From the NCBI RefSeq assembly GCF_012720115.1, contig NZ_VNWN01000004.1, positions 186,001 to 250,000 on the forward strand: 64,000 nt of DNA. The letters run 5' to 3'. The notes beneath the pieces were generated by a model. It searched no databases, was not told the DNA's origin, and saw only the letters and a program-made list of their open reading frames with translations. The DNA is from Sneathiella chinensis (lineage in GTDB: Bacteria; Pseudomonadota; Alphaproteobacteria; Sneathiellales; Sneathiellaceae). The number at the start of each line of letters is the position of its first letter. Within the stretch, counting starts at the first letter, position 1. Position numbers and translations under genes: made by a program. Shown here piece by piece: positions 1 through 7,999 of this stretch.

Positions 1-114
1 GTCAGAACCAAGGCCGCAGTTCAGGCCGCGATAGATACCCTCGGACACGCCGCCTTCGCGGGTGAAGAAACCATGGGTCAGTCCGTCTTGCTCAAGTGCG
101 GCATGTGTGATCAT
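1..114 (-). CDS. pgeF: Peptidoglycan editing factor PgeF (YfiH/LACC1 family), N-terminal 38 codons only
   Basis: The window edge cuts this gene, leaving the first 38 codons from an ATG at 112-114. The peptide contains HGFFTREGGVSEG at residues 14-26, followed by YRGLNCGLGSD, the N-terminal signature of the PgeF/YfiH (multicopper polyphenol oxidase-like, LACC1) family. Family members hydrolyse mis-incorporated residues from peptidoglycan precursors or act as purine nucleoside enzymes; which applies here cannot be told from the fragment. It starts 1 nt after the stop of the upstream methyltransferase gene, so the two are almost certainly co-transcribed with lgt, an order seen in many alphaproteobacteria. 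Confidence 0.85.
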   Translation of the reverse strand, partial: MITHAALEQDGLTHGFFTREGGVSEGIYRGLNCGLGSD

Positions 115-115
115 C

Positions 116-1195
116 TTATTCCTCGAAACCGGCGGGTGGGGCGGTCATTCCGGCATGGAATGTCAGAGCCTTGAACAGGGTTCCCATTTCCTCGGCGCTG
201 ACCAGCCGGCGGTGATCTGACCGCAATTTGTCGGCTTGCTCCGTGGTGGCATTCCGGAGCAGGGTGAGGACGCGGGCCTCGATGCCCAGACGTTCCAGAA
301 ACCGTCCCTGTGTGGTAATCGGCGCCGCAATGCAGCCTGCTTTCTGCGCTGCTTGGGCCAGATCCTGAAAATGAACATGGGCTGTCAGGTCCGCCGTGCC
401 GGGGGCGGCAAGCGGGTCCGTGAAACGGTGGTCTTTCAGGGCTTGGAAACTGTCGCCAAAACGATCCTGCAACGGGCCATAGTCAAGGACCAGAGCAGCC
501 CCCCGGTTCGCGGTGATGGTCTGTCCCATTCGGGTGACAATTTGCGCTGCTTCCGGGTTGATTTCAAAAACAGTCCCATCCGTCAGGGTCGCGGGGTCGG
601 GAAGACCGTGTTCATCCGGGGATGGGATGGCCGCCCCAAGACAATAGGCAAACCCGTCGCCGTCCGTTGTGACCAGACGTTCATGCCATTCGCCGCCAAG
701 GATTTCATATTGGCGGATCGGCAGGGCATCGAAGAATTCATTGGCAATATAGAGAACCGGTGCATCCCCAAGGTCGGGCAGTTCGGTGTGCCAGTTCAGG
801 GTCGGGTGCTTTACCCGGTCTTTCTGAATGCGGGTCAGGCGGGCACTGGTCTCGACCATATGGACGGAGGCAGCCTTCAGAAAGTCGGGGACAATCCGCG
901 CACTTCTGAGGGCATCCGCCATCAGGGTGCCGTTGCCGGGGCCAAGTTCCACAAGGTGAAAGCGGGACGGAGCCCCCAGCTTGGCCCAGCAATCCACACA
1001 CCAGAGGCCGATCAACTCCCCAAACATCTGGCTGATTTCCGGGGCGGTGATAAAATCGCCCTGCTGCCCGAACGGGGTTGCAGATTGATAATATCCATGC
1101 GCCGGATGGGACAGGCTTTCCTGCATGAATGTGTACAGGGACAGGGGGCCGTCAGACTGAATGCGTGCTTTCAGGATGTCGGCAAGGGCGCTCAT
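116..1195 (-). CDS. Class I SAM-dependent methyltransferase, NDUFAF7/MidA family (DUF185)
   Basis: The protein is 359 aa. It carries GDFITAPEIS (about residues 46-55), the SAM-binding glycine motif ELGPGNG (83-89) and NEFFDALP (152-159), the characteristic blocks of the NDUFAF7/MidA (DUF185) family. Eukaryotic NDUFAF7 dimethylates an arginine of a complex I subunit; a comparable respiratory-complex substrate in this bacterium is an inference. The start ATG overlaps the lgt stop by 4 nt (ATGA), and the stop lies 1 nt before pgeF, so the gene is the middle member of an lgt-methyltransferase-pgeF operon. Confidence 0.9.
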   Translation of the reverse strand: MSALADILKARIQSDGPLSLYTFMQESLSHPAHGYYQSATPFGQQGDFITAPEISQMFGELIGLWCVDCWAKLGAPSRFHLVELGPGNGTLMADALRSARIVPDFLKAASVHMVETSARLTRIQKDRVKHPTLNWHTELPDLGDAPVLYIANEFFDALPIRQYEILGGEWHERLVTTDGDGFAYCLGAAIPSPDEHGLPDPATLTDGTVFEINPEAAQIVTRMGQTITANRGAALVLDYGPLQDRFGDSFQALKDHRFTDPLAAPGTADLTAHVHFQDLAQAAQKAGCIAAPITTQGRFLERLGIEARVLTLLRNATTEQADKLRSDHRRLVSAEEMGTLFKALTFHAGMTAPPAGFEE

Positions 1196-2001
1196 GCTTT
1201 TACATTCTTCGGCCGGAGGATCAGATACAGGCCGATGACGATCATGGGCAGGGACAGAAGCTGCCCCATGGTCGTGCCGCCGGCAAGGAAACCAAGATGG
1301 GCGTCCGGTTGGCGGAACAGTTCGACAAAGCCGCGCGCCGCCGCATATCCCACCAGAAACAGACCGGTCAGCACGCCCGGCTTATCCGCGAGCGAGGTTC
1401 GGCGCACCCAAAGCAGGATGGCGAACAACAGGGCCCCTTCCAGCAAGGCTTCGTAAAGCTGGCTGGGATGGCGGGGCAGGGGGCCGCCGTTGGGGAATAC
1501 CATGGCCCACGGCACATCACTTGTCCGGCCGAACAGTTCCCCGTTGATAAAGTTGGCGATCCGCCCGAAAAATAGGCCGACGGGCGCTACCAGTGACAGC
1601 ATGTCCGCAAGGGCCAGCGTCGGGATATCCCGTTTTCTGCAGAACAGGAAGGCCGCGACCACAACCCCCAGAAATCCGCCGTGGAAGGACATGCCGCCCT
1701 GCCAGACCATCAGGATTTCCGACGGGTTTGCGAAATAGAAGGCGGGTTTGTAAAACAGCACATATCCCAGTCGTCCGCCCAGAACAACGCCAAGGGTGGC
1801 CCATACAAGGAAGTCATCCACATCTTTGACCGAAACGGCGGATCCGGGGGCCGCCGCAAAGCGCATCATCAGCCGCCACCCGATGACGAGGCCGGCAATA
1901 TAGGCCAGGGCGTACCACCGAATGGCAAACGGCCCGATCTGAAGCAGAACCGGGTCGATTTCGGGGAAGGCCAGGGCGAGAAACTGTGTAGAAAATGTCA
2001 T
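1192..2001 (-). CDS. lgt: Prolipoprotein diacylglyceryl transferase
   Basis: This is an integral inner-membrane enzyme that transfers diacylglycerol from phosphatidylglycerol to the lipobox cysteine of prolipoproteins, the first step of lipoprotein maturation. The 269-aa product has several hydrophobic segments, the block GGMSFHGG (about 102-109), the Lgt signature GRIANFINGELFGR (146-159) and a later HPSQLYEA block. I chose the ATG at 2001 because the protein then begins MTFSTQFLALAFPEIDP, as Lgt proteins do; an in-frame ATG 12 codons upstream adds an unlikely extension. It is first in the operon and is transcribed divergently from ubiK. Confidence 0.96.
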   Translation of the reverse strand: MTFSTQFLALAFPEIDPVLLQIGPFAIRWYALAYIAGLVIGWRLMMRFAAAPGSAVSVKDVDDFLVWATLGVVLGGRLGYVLFYKPAFYFANPSEILMVWQGGMSFHGGFLGVVVAAFLFCRKRDIPTLALADMLSLVAPVGLFFGRIANFINGELFGRTSDVPWAMVFPNGGPLPRHPSQLYEALLEGALLFAILLWVRRTSLADKPGVLTGLFLVGYAAARGFVELFRQPDAHLGFLAGGTTMGQLLSLPMIVIGLYLILRPKNVKA

Positions 2002-2127
2002 GTCTGAGATATATAAAGGGTTGGAAAGGGAGTGCAACCCTGTCTTTGCCCGGCAAGGGCTATTCTTTGGGTTTGCCTTCTGTCATGTGAGAGGTCATAT
2101 TGCCGCCACGGATCGAAAGGAGACACC

Positions 2128-2472
2128 ATGCAAACAACTTCACGGATGTTCGATGACCTGGCCAGACTGGCGTCAGGGGCGGTTGGTACAGCACACGGCA
2201 TCAAGGCCGAATGGGAAAATATCCTTCACCAGCGGATGGAGCGCATGGTTGGGGAGATGAACCTTGTCCCCCGCGAAGAGTTCGATGCCGTCAAGGAAAT
2301 GGTCGTAAAGCTGGTCGACAAGGTGGACGCTCAGGCAGAACAGATTGCGGAACTGGAAGCCCGTCTGGCGGCGGCATCCGCGTCCCCGGCTCCGGCGAAG
2401 AAAGCCTCCGGGAAAACAGCGGCACGCCCTGCCCCGAAAAGCACCGGGAAGGCCGACAAGGCAGACGACTGA
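2128..2472 (+). CDS. ubiK: UbiK/YqiC-type accessory factor (BMFP domain)
   Basis: This is a 114-aa protein of the BMFP/YqiC/UbiK family. In enterobacteria UbiK binds UbiJ and lipids and assists the soluble ubiquinone biosynthesis complex under aerobic conditions. The middle (about residues 25-80) has the family pattern, with NLVPREEFDAVKEMV followed by a leucine/valine heptad coiled coil, and the tail is low-complexity Ala/Lys/Pro. The start at 2128 follows AAAGGAG by a normal spacing; upstream in-frame ATGs lack a ribosome site. It is divergent from lgt. Confidence 0.82.
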   Translation: MQTTSRMFDDLARLASGAVGTAHGIKAEWENILHQRMERMVGEMNLVPREEFDAVKEMVVKLVDKVDAQAEQIAELEARLAAASASPAPAKKASGKTAARPAPKSTGKADKADD

Positions 2473-2492
2473 TTTCCTGCTGATGTCCCGCT

Positions 2493-2514
2493 GACCCGCC
2501 CGCGAGGGCGGGTC
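2493..2514 (+). terminator. GC-rich hairpin after ubiK
   Basis: GACCCGCCC and GGGCGGGTC form a perfect 9-bp stem with a GCGA tetraloop about 20 nt after the ubiK stop. There is no clear T-tract, so termination efficiency is uncertain. Confidence 0.55.
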
Positions 2515-2517
2515 CGG

Positions 2518-2526
2518 TTATCCACA
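2518..2526 (+). promoter_or_regulatory. Perfect DnaA-box sequence in the ubiK-ybjN gap
   Basis: TTATCCACA, identical to the classical DnaA box, lies in the 235-bp AT-richer gap between ubiK and the YbjN-type gene. Apart from the hairpin before it I recognise nothing else in this gap. A single 9-mer can occur by chance. Confidence 0.3.
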
Positions 2527-2707
2527 GAAAATTTTATGACAGATTGAGATCATGGTTGCGTCCGGCTTTAAGGCGGATTACGCTAAATCTATGGTTTGTC
2601 TTGCGACAATCCACAACATATGGCCTTTGTAGCATTCCTGACCGGTTGCGGTATGAGCCAATATGCATGGCGACTACCGGAAGGGCTTTTCTGAAAGGAG
2701 TTACGCC

Positions 2708-3214
2708 ATGACCTCTCTGTATCTCTCTCATGAAGAATTCGAGGACAGCAATCCACTTGATCTGGTCGAAACCATTATTTCGGCCAATGACTGGTCGTTT
2801 GAGCGCCAGGGCAGCAACGAGTTGACGGTTGGTGTGGAAGGAAGCTGGTGCCAGTATCATCTTTGGTTTTCGTGGCGGGCCGATATTCGGGCCATACATT
2901 TTTCCTGTGCCTATGACGTGAAGGTGCCTGACCGGAAATACGGCCAGGTCTATGAATTGCTGGCGCGGGTGAACGAGCGGCTGTTCGTGGGCCATTTCGA
3001 TACATGGCGGGAAGAGGGGTTGATCCTGTTCCGGCATGCGCTTCTGTTGAACGAGAACTGCGAGGTCACCGACGGGCAGATTGCCAATCTTGTGGAAATC
3101 GGCATGAGCGAACTGGAAAAATTCTATCCGGCCTTGCAGTTTTGTCTCTGGGGAGGGCACACTCCCGAGCAGGCCATTGAGGCCGCAATGCTTGAAACAA
3201 TGGGTGAAGCCTGA
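2708..3214 (+). CDS. YbjN domain-containing protein
   Basis: This 168-aa cytosolic protein resembles the YbjN family (a fold shared with type III secretion chaperones). It has an acidic N-terminus, a region reading WCQYHLWFSW, and a C-terminal LWGGHTPEQAIEAAMLET helix. YbjN proteins are linked to stress and motility phenotypes in E. coli but have no defined biochemical role. The start at 2708 is preceded by AAAGGAG; an upstream ATG at 2663 has no such site. The gene is followed 2 nt later by proC, a pairing conserved in many alphaproteobacteria, so the two are likely one transcript. Confidence 0.75.
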   Translation: MTSLYLSHEEFEDSNPLDLVETIISANDWSFERQGSNELTVGVEGSWCQYHLWFSWRADIRAIHFSCAYDVKVPDRKYGQVYELLARVNERLFVGHFDTWREEGLILFRHALLLNENCEVTDGQIANLVEIGMSELEKFYPALQFCLWGGHTPEQAIEAAMLETMGEA

Positions 3215-3216
3215 AG

Positions 3217-4026
3217 ATGACAGTATCTATTACATTGGTCGGGTGCGGCAATATGGGCCGTGCCATGCTGGGGGGCTGGATTGAACAGAATGTCAAACCA
3301 AACGACATTCTGGTTGTGGATCCGTCCGTCGATAATCTGGAAATTGCCGGGAAGTCCGGGTGCAGGACACTGACCTCTCCGCTGTTGATCGAAGAGGGGT
3401 ATCAATCCGATGTGATTGTCTTTGCCGTCAAGCCACAGGTGATGACAGACGTGATCCCCGCCTATCAGGCGCTGATTGATAAGGGCGCCCTTGTTATTTC
3501 CATCGCGGCGGGAACCCGGATTTCCGTATTCGAGGAAAGCTTTGGCGAGGATGCGGCCATTATCCGAACCATGCCCAACACCCCCGCCGCCATTCGCCGC
3601 GGGATGCTGGTGTCGGTTGGCAACAGCAAGGTCACGGACCATCACAGGAAAATCTGCGATATCCTGATGAATGCCATCGGAACCACTGCCTGGGTTGAGG
3701 AAGAAGGGTTGATGGATGCGGTGACCGGCCTGTCCGGGTCGGGCCCGGCTTATGTGTTCCACATGATCGAGGCCATGATCGCAGCGGGTGTCAGTGCGGG
3801 GCTGCCGGAAGATCTTGCCAGAACCCTTGCGAAGACGACCGTGTCCGGAGCGGCGGAACTGGCCATTTCCTCTGCCGAGCCGGTGGATGTCCTCAGAAAG
3901 AATGTGACAAGCCCCAACGGAACCACCGCAGCCGGGTTGGCGGTCTTGATGGGCGGCAATGCCCTGACCGACCTGATGACCCGAACCGTTGCCGCCGCAA
4001 CAGAGCGGTCACGGGAATTGGGATAA
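3217..4026 (+). CDS. proC: Pyrroline-5-carboxylate reductase
   Basis: The enzyme performs the NAD(P)H-dependent last step of proline synthesis, converting 1-pyrroline-5-carboxylate to L-proline. The 269-aa protein has the Rossmann motif GCGNMGRAMLGGW at residues 9-21, the middle block RTMPNTPAAIRRGM, and the C-terminal family signature with SPNGTTAAGL. Length fits the family (about 270 aa). It begins 2 nt after the YbjN-type gene, so translation is probably coupled. Confidence 0.96.
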   Translation: MTVSITLVGCGNMGRAMLGGWIEQNVKPNDILVVDPSVDNLEIAGKSGCRTLTSPLLIEEGYQSDVIVFAVKPQVMTDVIPAYQALIDKGALVISIAAGTRISVFEESFGEDAAIIRTMPNTPAAIRRGMLVSVGNSKVTDHHRKICDILMNAIGTTAWVEEEGLMDAVTGLSGSGPAYVFHMIEAMIAAGVSAGLPEDLARTLAKTTVSGAAELAISSAEPVDVLRKNVTSPNGTTAAGLAVLMGGNALTDLMTRTVAAATERSRELG

Positions 4027-4085
4027 AAATTACACTTTAAAGTTGTTTTCCTCCTCCTATATTCATGCTTTTAAGGAGGAGCCGG

Positions 4086-4541
4086 ATGACAGAAGAAACT
4101 GAAGCAGGGCCGGCAGCCGGGGCAACCGGTGCCGCCCCGGCCGTTGGTGGCCCCACCATGGCCGGGAAAATGCTTGTTCCCGACATGACCCCTTTCACCA
4201 TCGATCAGACGGCCAACCTGCAGAAGATGGTGGAAGCGAACCAGTTCATGTCTGCCGGGCTGCAGGAAATTGTCGCCGCCCAGAGGGAAGCCTTGCAAAG
4301 CATCCTGAAAGGATTTGAAACAGACCTGCAATCCAGTCGTTCCGCGGCGGGGCAACCCGCTGGCACCCTGCCAGGACTGGACCCGCAATTGACGGCATTT
4401 GCCGCCGCCATGGATAATTTCGGAGCGACGGCAACAGGCTTCAATGCGGCAACAACCAGGAATTTTGAAACCCTCGGACAATCCATCACCGCCTCGCTCG
4501 CAAAGATTGAAGAGGTGGCGATAAAATTTTCAGGTGGTTGA
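4086..4541 (+). CDS. Small phasin-like helical protein
   Basis: This is a 151-aa protein with an Ala/Gly/Pro-rich N-terminus (to about residue 45), then amphipathic helical sequence rich in Ala, Gln, Phe and Met without cysteines, such as LQKMVEANQFMSAGLQEI and later NFETLGQSITASLAKIEE. This composition resembles phasins, which coat polyhydroxyalkanoate granules, but no diagnostic motif makes the call certain. The start follows AAGGAGG with good spacing. It sits between proC and a tRNA-binding protein gene. No other polyhydroxyalkanoate gene is nearby, so function is open. Confidence 0.55.
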   Translation: MTEETEAGPAAGATGAAPAVGGPTMAGKMLVPDMTPFTIDQTANLQKMVEANQFMSAGLQEIVAAQREALQSILKGFETDLQSSRSAAGQPAGTLPGLDPQLTAFAAAMDNFGATATGFNAATTRNFETLGQSITASLAKIEEVAIKFSGG

Positions 4542-4606
4542 TCTGGCGTCCGGGAACGGTCACTATCCCCATTGGAATATAGTCTCAAAAGCAGAGGGAT
4601 AGAGGT

Positions 4607-4954
4607 ATGAAGCAGGAAGACGAAATCGGATTTGAGGACTTTCTGAAAGTGGATATTCGTGTGGGGCAGGTGGTATCGGCAGAAGCCTTTCCAGAGGCCA
4701 GAAAACCTGCTTTCAAACTGTATATGGATTTCGGGCCGGAGATCGGCATCCGCAAGAGTTCCGCACAGATCACCGATCTTTATACGCTGGAAGACCTTGT
4801 CGGGCGCCGTGTAGCCGCCGTTGTCAATTTCCCGCCGCGCCAGATCGGGCCCTTTATGTCGGAAGTGCTGGTACTGGGATTTTCCGATGCGGAAGGTCGG
4901 ATTTCACTGGTCAAACCAGACCATGAGGTCCCGCTTGGCGCCCGACTTCACTGA
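4607..4954 (+). CDS. CsaA-type tRNA-binding domain protein
   Basis: This is a 115-aa single-domain protein of the EMAP/Trbp111 OB fold. The sequence FLKVDIRVGQVVSAEAFPEA near the N-terminus and the C-terminal SEVLVLGFSDAEGRISLV are typical of CsaA. Family members bind tRNA as dimers and CsaA was described as a secretion-related chaperone in Bacillus. Length (about 110 aa) fits. The gene stands between two small helical proteins of unknown role, with gaps of about 65 and 28 bp, so joint transcription is possible but unproven. Confidence 0.85.
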   Translation: MKQEDEIGFEDFLKVDIRVGQVVSAEAFPEARKPAFKLYMDFGPEIGIRKSSAQITDLYTLEDLVGRRVAAVVNFPPRQIGPFMSEVLVLGFSDAEGRISLVKPDHEVPLGARLH

Positions 4955-4982
4955 GTGCTGAAAACGGACAAGGAGTAGTCCT

Positions 4983-5315
4983 GTGACAGAGACGCCTGAG
5001 ATGCCGCCCCCGCCGGATTTGTCTGCGGTTTTTGAGGAGCAGCAGAAAAAGCTGAGCGAGGCCTATGCCGCCTCGCAGCAGGCGTTTCAGGTGTTCAGCC
5101 AGCGGGATGCGGAGATTGGCGCCCTGACCGCCAAATATCAGGAAGAAATGATCAAGGTGCTGACCATTGCCAAGGCAGTGCAAAATCCGCCCATGGCCAT
5201 CGCCTCGATCCCGGTTGTTCTGGCGGCGGCCAATCAGGCGTTCGCCCTTGCCCCTGTTGCTGACCTGAAATTGAAGACCACGATCGAGGCGGCTTTCGCC
5301 CCTTTCAAGGGCTGA
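4983..5315 (+). CDS. Small helical protein, phasin-like, GTG start
   Basis: The 110-aa product is predicted from a GTG start at 4983 preceded by AAGGAG. After a short proline-rich start it is a continuous Ala/Gln/Lys/Glu-rich helix (FEEQQKKLSEAYAASQQAF) followed by more hydrophobic helical sequence (AIASIPVVLAAANQAFALAP). There are no cysteines and no catalytic motif. The composition recalls phasins or short chaperone-like proteins, and it may be functionally related to the phasin-like protein two genes upstream. I do not recognise a named family. Confidence 0.5.
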   Translation: MTETPEMPPPPDLSAVFEEQQKKLSEAYAASQQAFQVFSQRDAEIGALTAKYQEEMIKVLTIAKAVQNPPMAIASIPVVLAAANQAFALAPVADLKLKTTIEAAFAPFKG

Positions 5316-5321
5316 CCGGGG

Positions 5322-6662
5322 TCAGTGGGGGAATAACAGTTCGACCCTGAGGCCGCCTTGCGGGGAATCCCCCAGCCGGATTTGCCCGCCATGTCCGTGC
5401 ACCACATCCCGGGCGATGGTCATGCCAAGGCCGCTGCCCCCGGTTTCCGAGTTGCGGGACGTATCCATGCGATAGAACGGCTTGAAGACCTTCCCCCGCT
5501 GGGAGGCCGGAATGCCGGGACCGTCATCATCCACGGTGATATAGGCAAGGTTCCGGGTGTCCTTGGCATCGATCCACACATGATTGGCGTAGCGGCGGGC
5601 ATTTTCGGTCAGGTTCGTCAGGCACCGCTTGAAGCTGTTGGGACGCACATTGGCAGTAATGTTGGATGCACAGGTCAGGGTGATATCCATGCCCTGTCGC
5701 CGTCCATTCTCGACCACTTCCTGAATAAGGTCTGACAGGTTTACGGTTTGGACGGCTTCCGCCTCCTGACCACGGGCAAAGGACAGATATCCCTCGACCA
5801 TATTGCGCATGTCTTCCACATCGCCTTGCAGGCTTTTGGTCGCTTCGTCCTGACCCATCATTTCAAGCTGCAGCTTCATGCGGGTCAACGGGGTGCGGAG
5901 ATCGTGGCTGACGCCTGCCAGCATTTCCGTGCGCTGCGTAATCTGGCGCAGAATGCGGTGTTTCATGTCGTGGAACGCCTTGGACGCCAGGCGAATTTCC
6001 TGAGCGCCGCTTGGCTTGAAGTCTTCCACATCCTGTCCCTTGCCGAACTTCTCGGCCGCATAGGCCAGTTGCCGGATCGGGCGCATCTGGTTGCGGAGGA
6101 AAATGAGGGCAATCCCGAGAAGCGCCAGCGAGATCCCGACCATCCACATGACAAAAATATAGGTCGTGGTCGAGAAGAGCCGCTTGTCCCGGACAATGAC
6201 CTGCAGCACGTCGTTTGGCAGTTGAACGCGGATCACCATGCTTTCCAGACGGTCATTGTTGCGGATGGTGAAATCGCGGCCGGGCAGGCTTTCGTGCAGG
6301 GCGCGGGCCAGATGCCGTTCCAGAAAGCCGTAATGTTCCTGTGTGCCGGCGGGGATCGACAGGCGTTCCCCTTTCTCGAAGCTGATGGCAAGGCGCATCT
6401 GGGTGCGGGCCATCCCGAGGATACTGGCCTCGGCCTCTTCACCGGGGAAGCGGTCGGTCAGCGAGATAACCGCCGCAACCTCACCGGCCACCCCTTGGGC
6501 AAGGCGCCGTGCCACATCATCCCAGTGCCGTTCGTAAAAGATATAGGTAACCAGAATTTGCAGGAAGATGATGGGCAGCACCACAATCAGCAGGGACCGG
6601 GCGAACAGGGTTCGCGGCATCAGCTTCTTCAGGAAATTGAATTTCAGAACTCGTACCTTCAT
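5322..6662 (-). CDS. EnvZ-type sensor histidine kinase
   Basis: This 446-aa inner-membrane kinase has a first membrane segment at about 21-43, a periplasmic sensor region to about 160, a second segment at about 166-189 and a HAMP linker. The phosphoacceptor box AGVSHDLRTPLTRMKL has His253, and the catalytic domain has N-box NLTENARRYA, DDDGPGIP and GGSGLGM. Gene order and architecture match the EnvZ/OmpR class. It is the last gene of a MarR-response regulator-kinase operon, 34 bp after the regulator. The signal sensed is unknown; alphaproteobacterial EnvZ-like kinases do not necessarily sense osmolarity. Confidence 0.9.
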   Translation of the reverse strand: MKVRVLKFNFLKKLMPRTLFARSLLIVVLPIIFLQILVTYIFYERHWDDVARRLAQGVAGEVAAVISLTDRFPGEEAEASILGMARTQMRLAISFEKGERLSIPAGTQEHYGFLERHLARALHESLPGRDFTIRNNDRLESMVIRVQLPNDVLQVIVRDKRLFSTTTYIFVMWMVGISLALLGIALIFLRNQMRPIRQLAYAAEKFGKGQDVEDFKPSGAQEIRLASKAFHDMKHRILRQITQRTEMLAGVSHDLRTPLTRMKLQLEMMGQDEATKSLQGDVEDMRNMVEGYLSFARGQEAEAVQTVNLSDLIQEVVENGRRQGMDITLTCASNITANVRPNSFKRCLTNLTENARRYANHVWIDAKDTRNLAYITVDDDGPGIPASQRGKVFKPFYRMDTSRNSETGGSGLGMTIARDVVHGHGGQIRLGDSPQGGLRVELLFPH

Positions 6663-6696
6663 GGGGTCTGTCTCTTACGCTCTGTCCTGTTGCGGG

Positions 6697-7380
6697 TCAG
6701 TCCGCCCATAACACGTATCCCTCACCGCGAACGGTTTGTAAATATCGTGGGTTTTTGGGGTCTTCCTCGATCTTGCGCCGCAGCCGTGTAATCTGGACAT
6801 CAACGGCCCGCCCCTGTGTGTCGCTGGAGACGGATAACTGGTCCCGGCTGATGGTAACGCCCGGGTTGGCGGCAAGGGTCTTTAACAAGCCCTGTTCGCT
6901 GGAGGTCAGGTTGATGATGGTACCATCCCTGAGTAGCTCCCCCCGTGTCAGATCAAAGGTGAAGGGGCCAAAACCGATTTCCGAAACGGTTTCCTGACGG
7001 GCGCGTCTCAGGATGGCCTCGATCCGCAACAGCAATTCCCTCGGCTCGAACGGTTTGGTCAGATAATCGTCCACCCCGGCTTCCAACCCGTCAATGCGGT
7101 CCCCGGCTTCCGCCATTGCGGTCAGCATCAGGATGGCCACGCCATTGTTGGCCCGCGCCGTTGTGCGGATATCACGGGCCAGCGACAACCCGTCCTTCCC
7201 CGGCATCATACGGTCCAGCACGATCAGGTCGAAGGTCAGGCCGGACAGCTTCCGCCACGCGTCCTCTGCGTTGGATGCGGCGGACACACGATATCCGTTG
7301 TCTGACAGATACTTCTTCAGAAGCGAGGCCAGTCTGGCATCGTCGTCAACCACCAGAATATGGGGAGCATTGTCTTGCAT
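6697..7380 (-). CDS. OmpR/PhoB-family response regulator
   Basis: The 227-aa protein has a receiver domain (residues 8-120) with the acidic pocket DDD (12-14), phosphoacceptor Asp56 in LIVLDRMMPG and the conserved lysine in LTKPF. A C-terminal winged-helix DNA-binding domain ends in RGEGYVLWAD. It is the cognate regulator of the downstream EnvZ-type kinase and lies 20 bp after a MarR gene. A MarR plus OmpR-type pair recalls PetP/PetR of Rhodobacter capsulatus, which act on cytochrome bc1 expression; applying that role here is inference. Confidence 0.92.
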   Translation of the reverse strand: MQDNAPHILVVDDDARLASLLKKYLSDNGYRVSAASNAEDAWRKLSGLTFDLIVLDRMMPGKDGLSLARDIRTTARANNGVAILMLTAMAEAGDRIDGLEAGVDDYLTKPFEPRELLLRIEAILRRARQETVSEIGFGPFTFDLTRGELLRDGTIINLTSSEQGLLKTLAANPGVTISRDQLSVSSDTQGRAVDVQITRLRRKIEEDPKNPRYLQTVRGEGYVLWAD

Positions 7381-7400
7381 GGGGTTCTCGCTGCCGGATA

Positions 7401-7895
7401 CTAGTTTCCAAGAATGCGTTTCAGGACGGTTTCCCGGTCTTCTTCATTGATCAGCCCGGACAGCACCTGCCGGTACCCCGCGACGGCCTCGCCGCCTGCT
7501 TCGCGAAAGGCTTTGGCAACCAGATTGCGCTGCTCCTCGCTCAGCTTGTGCTCAAGCGCCTGCCCCTTCTCGGTCAGGTAAAGAAGGCGCTGGCGGCGAT
7601 CTGTCACACCCGGCCGCTGCTCGATGAAGCCGCGTTCAACAAGGGCGTTCAAAACCCGGCTCAGGCTTTGCTTGGTAATGCGCAGGATATCCAGAAGTTC
7701 GGAAACGGATATGCCCTGATTGCGCCAGACAAAGTGAATGACCCGGTGATGGGCGCGCCCGAAATTATATTCTTTCAGAATTTTGTCCGGCCCTGCGGTG
7801 AAATCCCGATAAGCAAAAAACAGCAGTTCTATACATTGTCGCAGTTCCTCCTCTCGCAGGAAGAGGGGACTGGCACCAGATTTTACGTCAGCCAT
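7401..7895 (-). CDS. MarR-family transcriptional regulator (PetP-like)
   Basis: The protein is 164 aa with the MarR winged helix: FVWRNQGISVSELLDILRITKQSLSRVLNALVERGFIEQ spans the helix-turn-helix and the wing leads into RRQRLLYLTEKGQ. MarR proteins bind DNA as dimers and often respond to small ligands. It is the first gene of the marR-ompR-envZ-type operon and is divergent from ilvE across about 100 bp, so it may regulate itself, the two-component genes and perhaps ilvE. The arrangement resembles the PetP-PetR order described in Rhodobacter. Confidence 0.88.
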   Translation of the reverse strand: MADVKSGASPLFLREEELRQCIELLFFAYRDFTAGPDKILKEYNFGRAHHRVIHFVWRNQGISVSELLDILRITKQSLSRVLNALVERGFIEQRPGVTDRRQRLLYLTEKGQALEHKLSEEQRNLVAKAFREAGGEAVAGYRQVLSGLINEEDRETVLKRILGN

Positions 7896-7999
7896 GTTGA
7901 CTTAAATTTCTCATAATGTTACCAATATCAAGTTCGATTCGAAAGAAACGTACCCTATGCGTGAAAATATGAACACATTATAACTCAAGGTGTTGAAAA

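Noticed and set aside
236-1456. A 406-codon open frame on the plus strand
   Set aside because: It is antisense to the NDUFAF7-type methyltransferase and lgt; no family resemblance.
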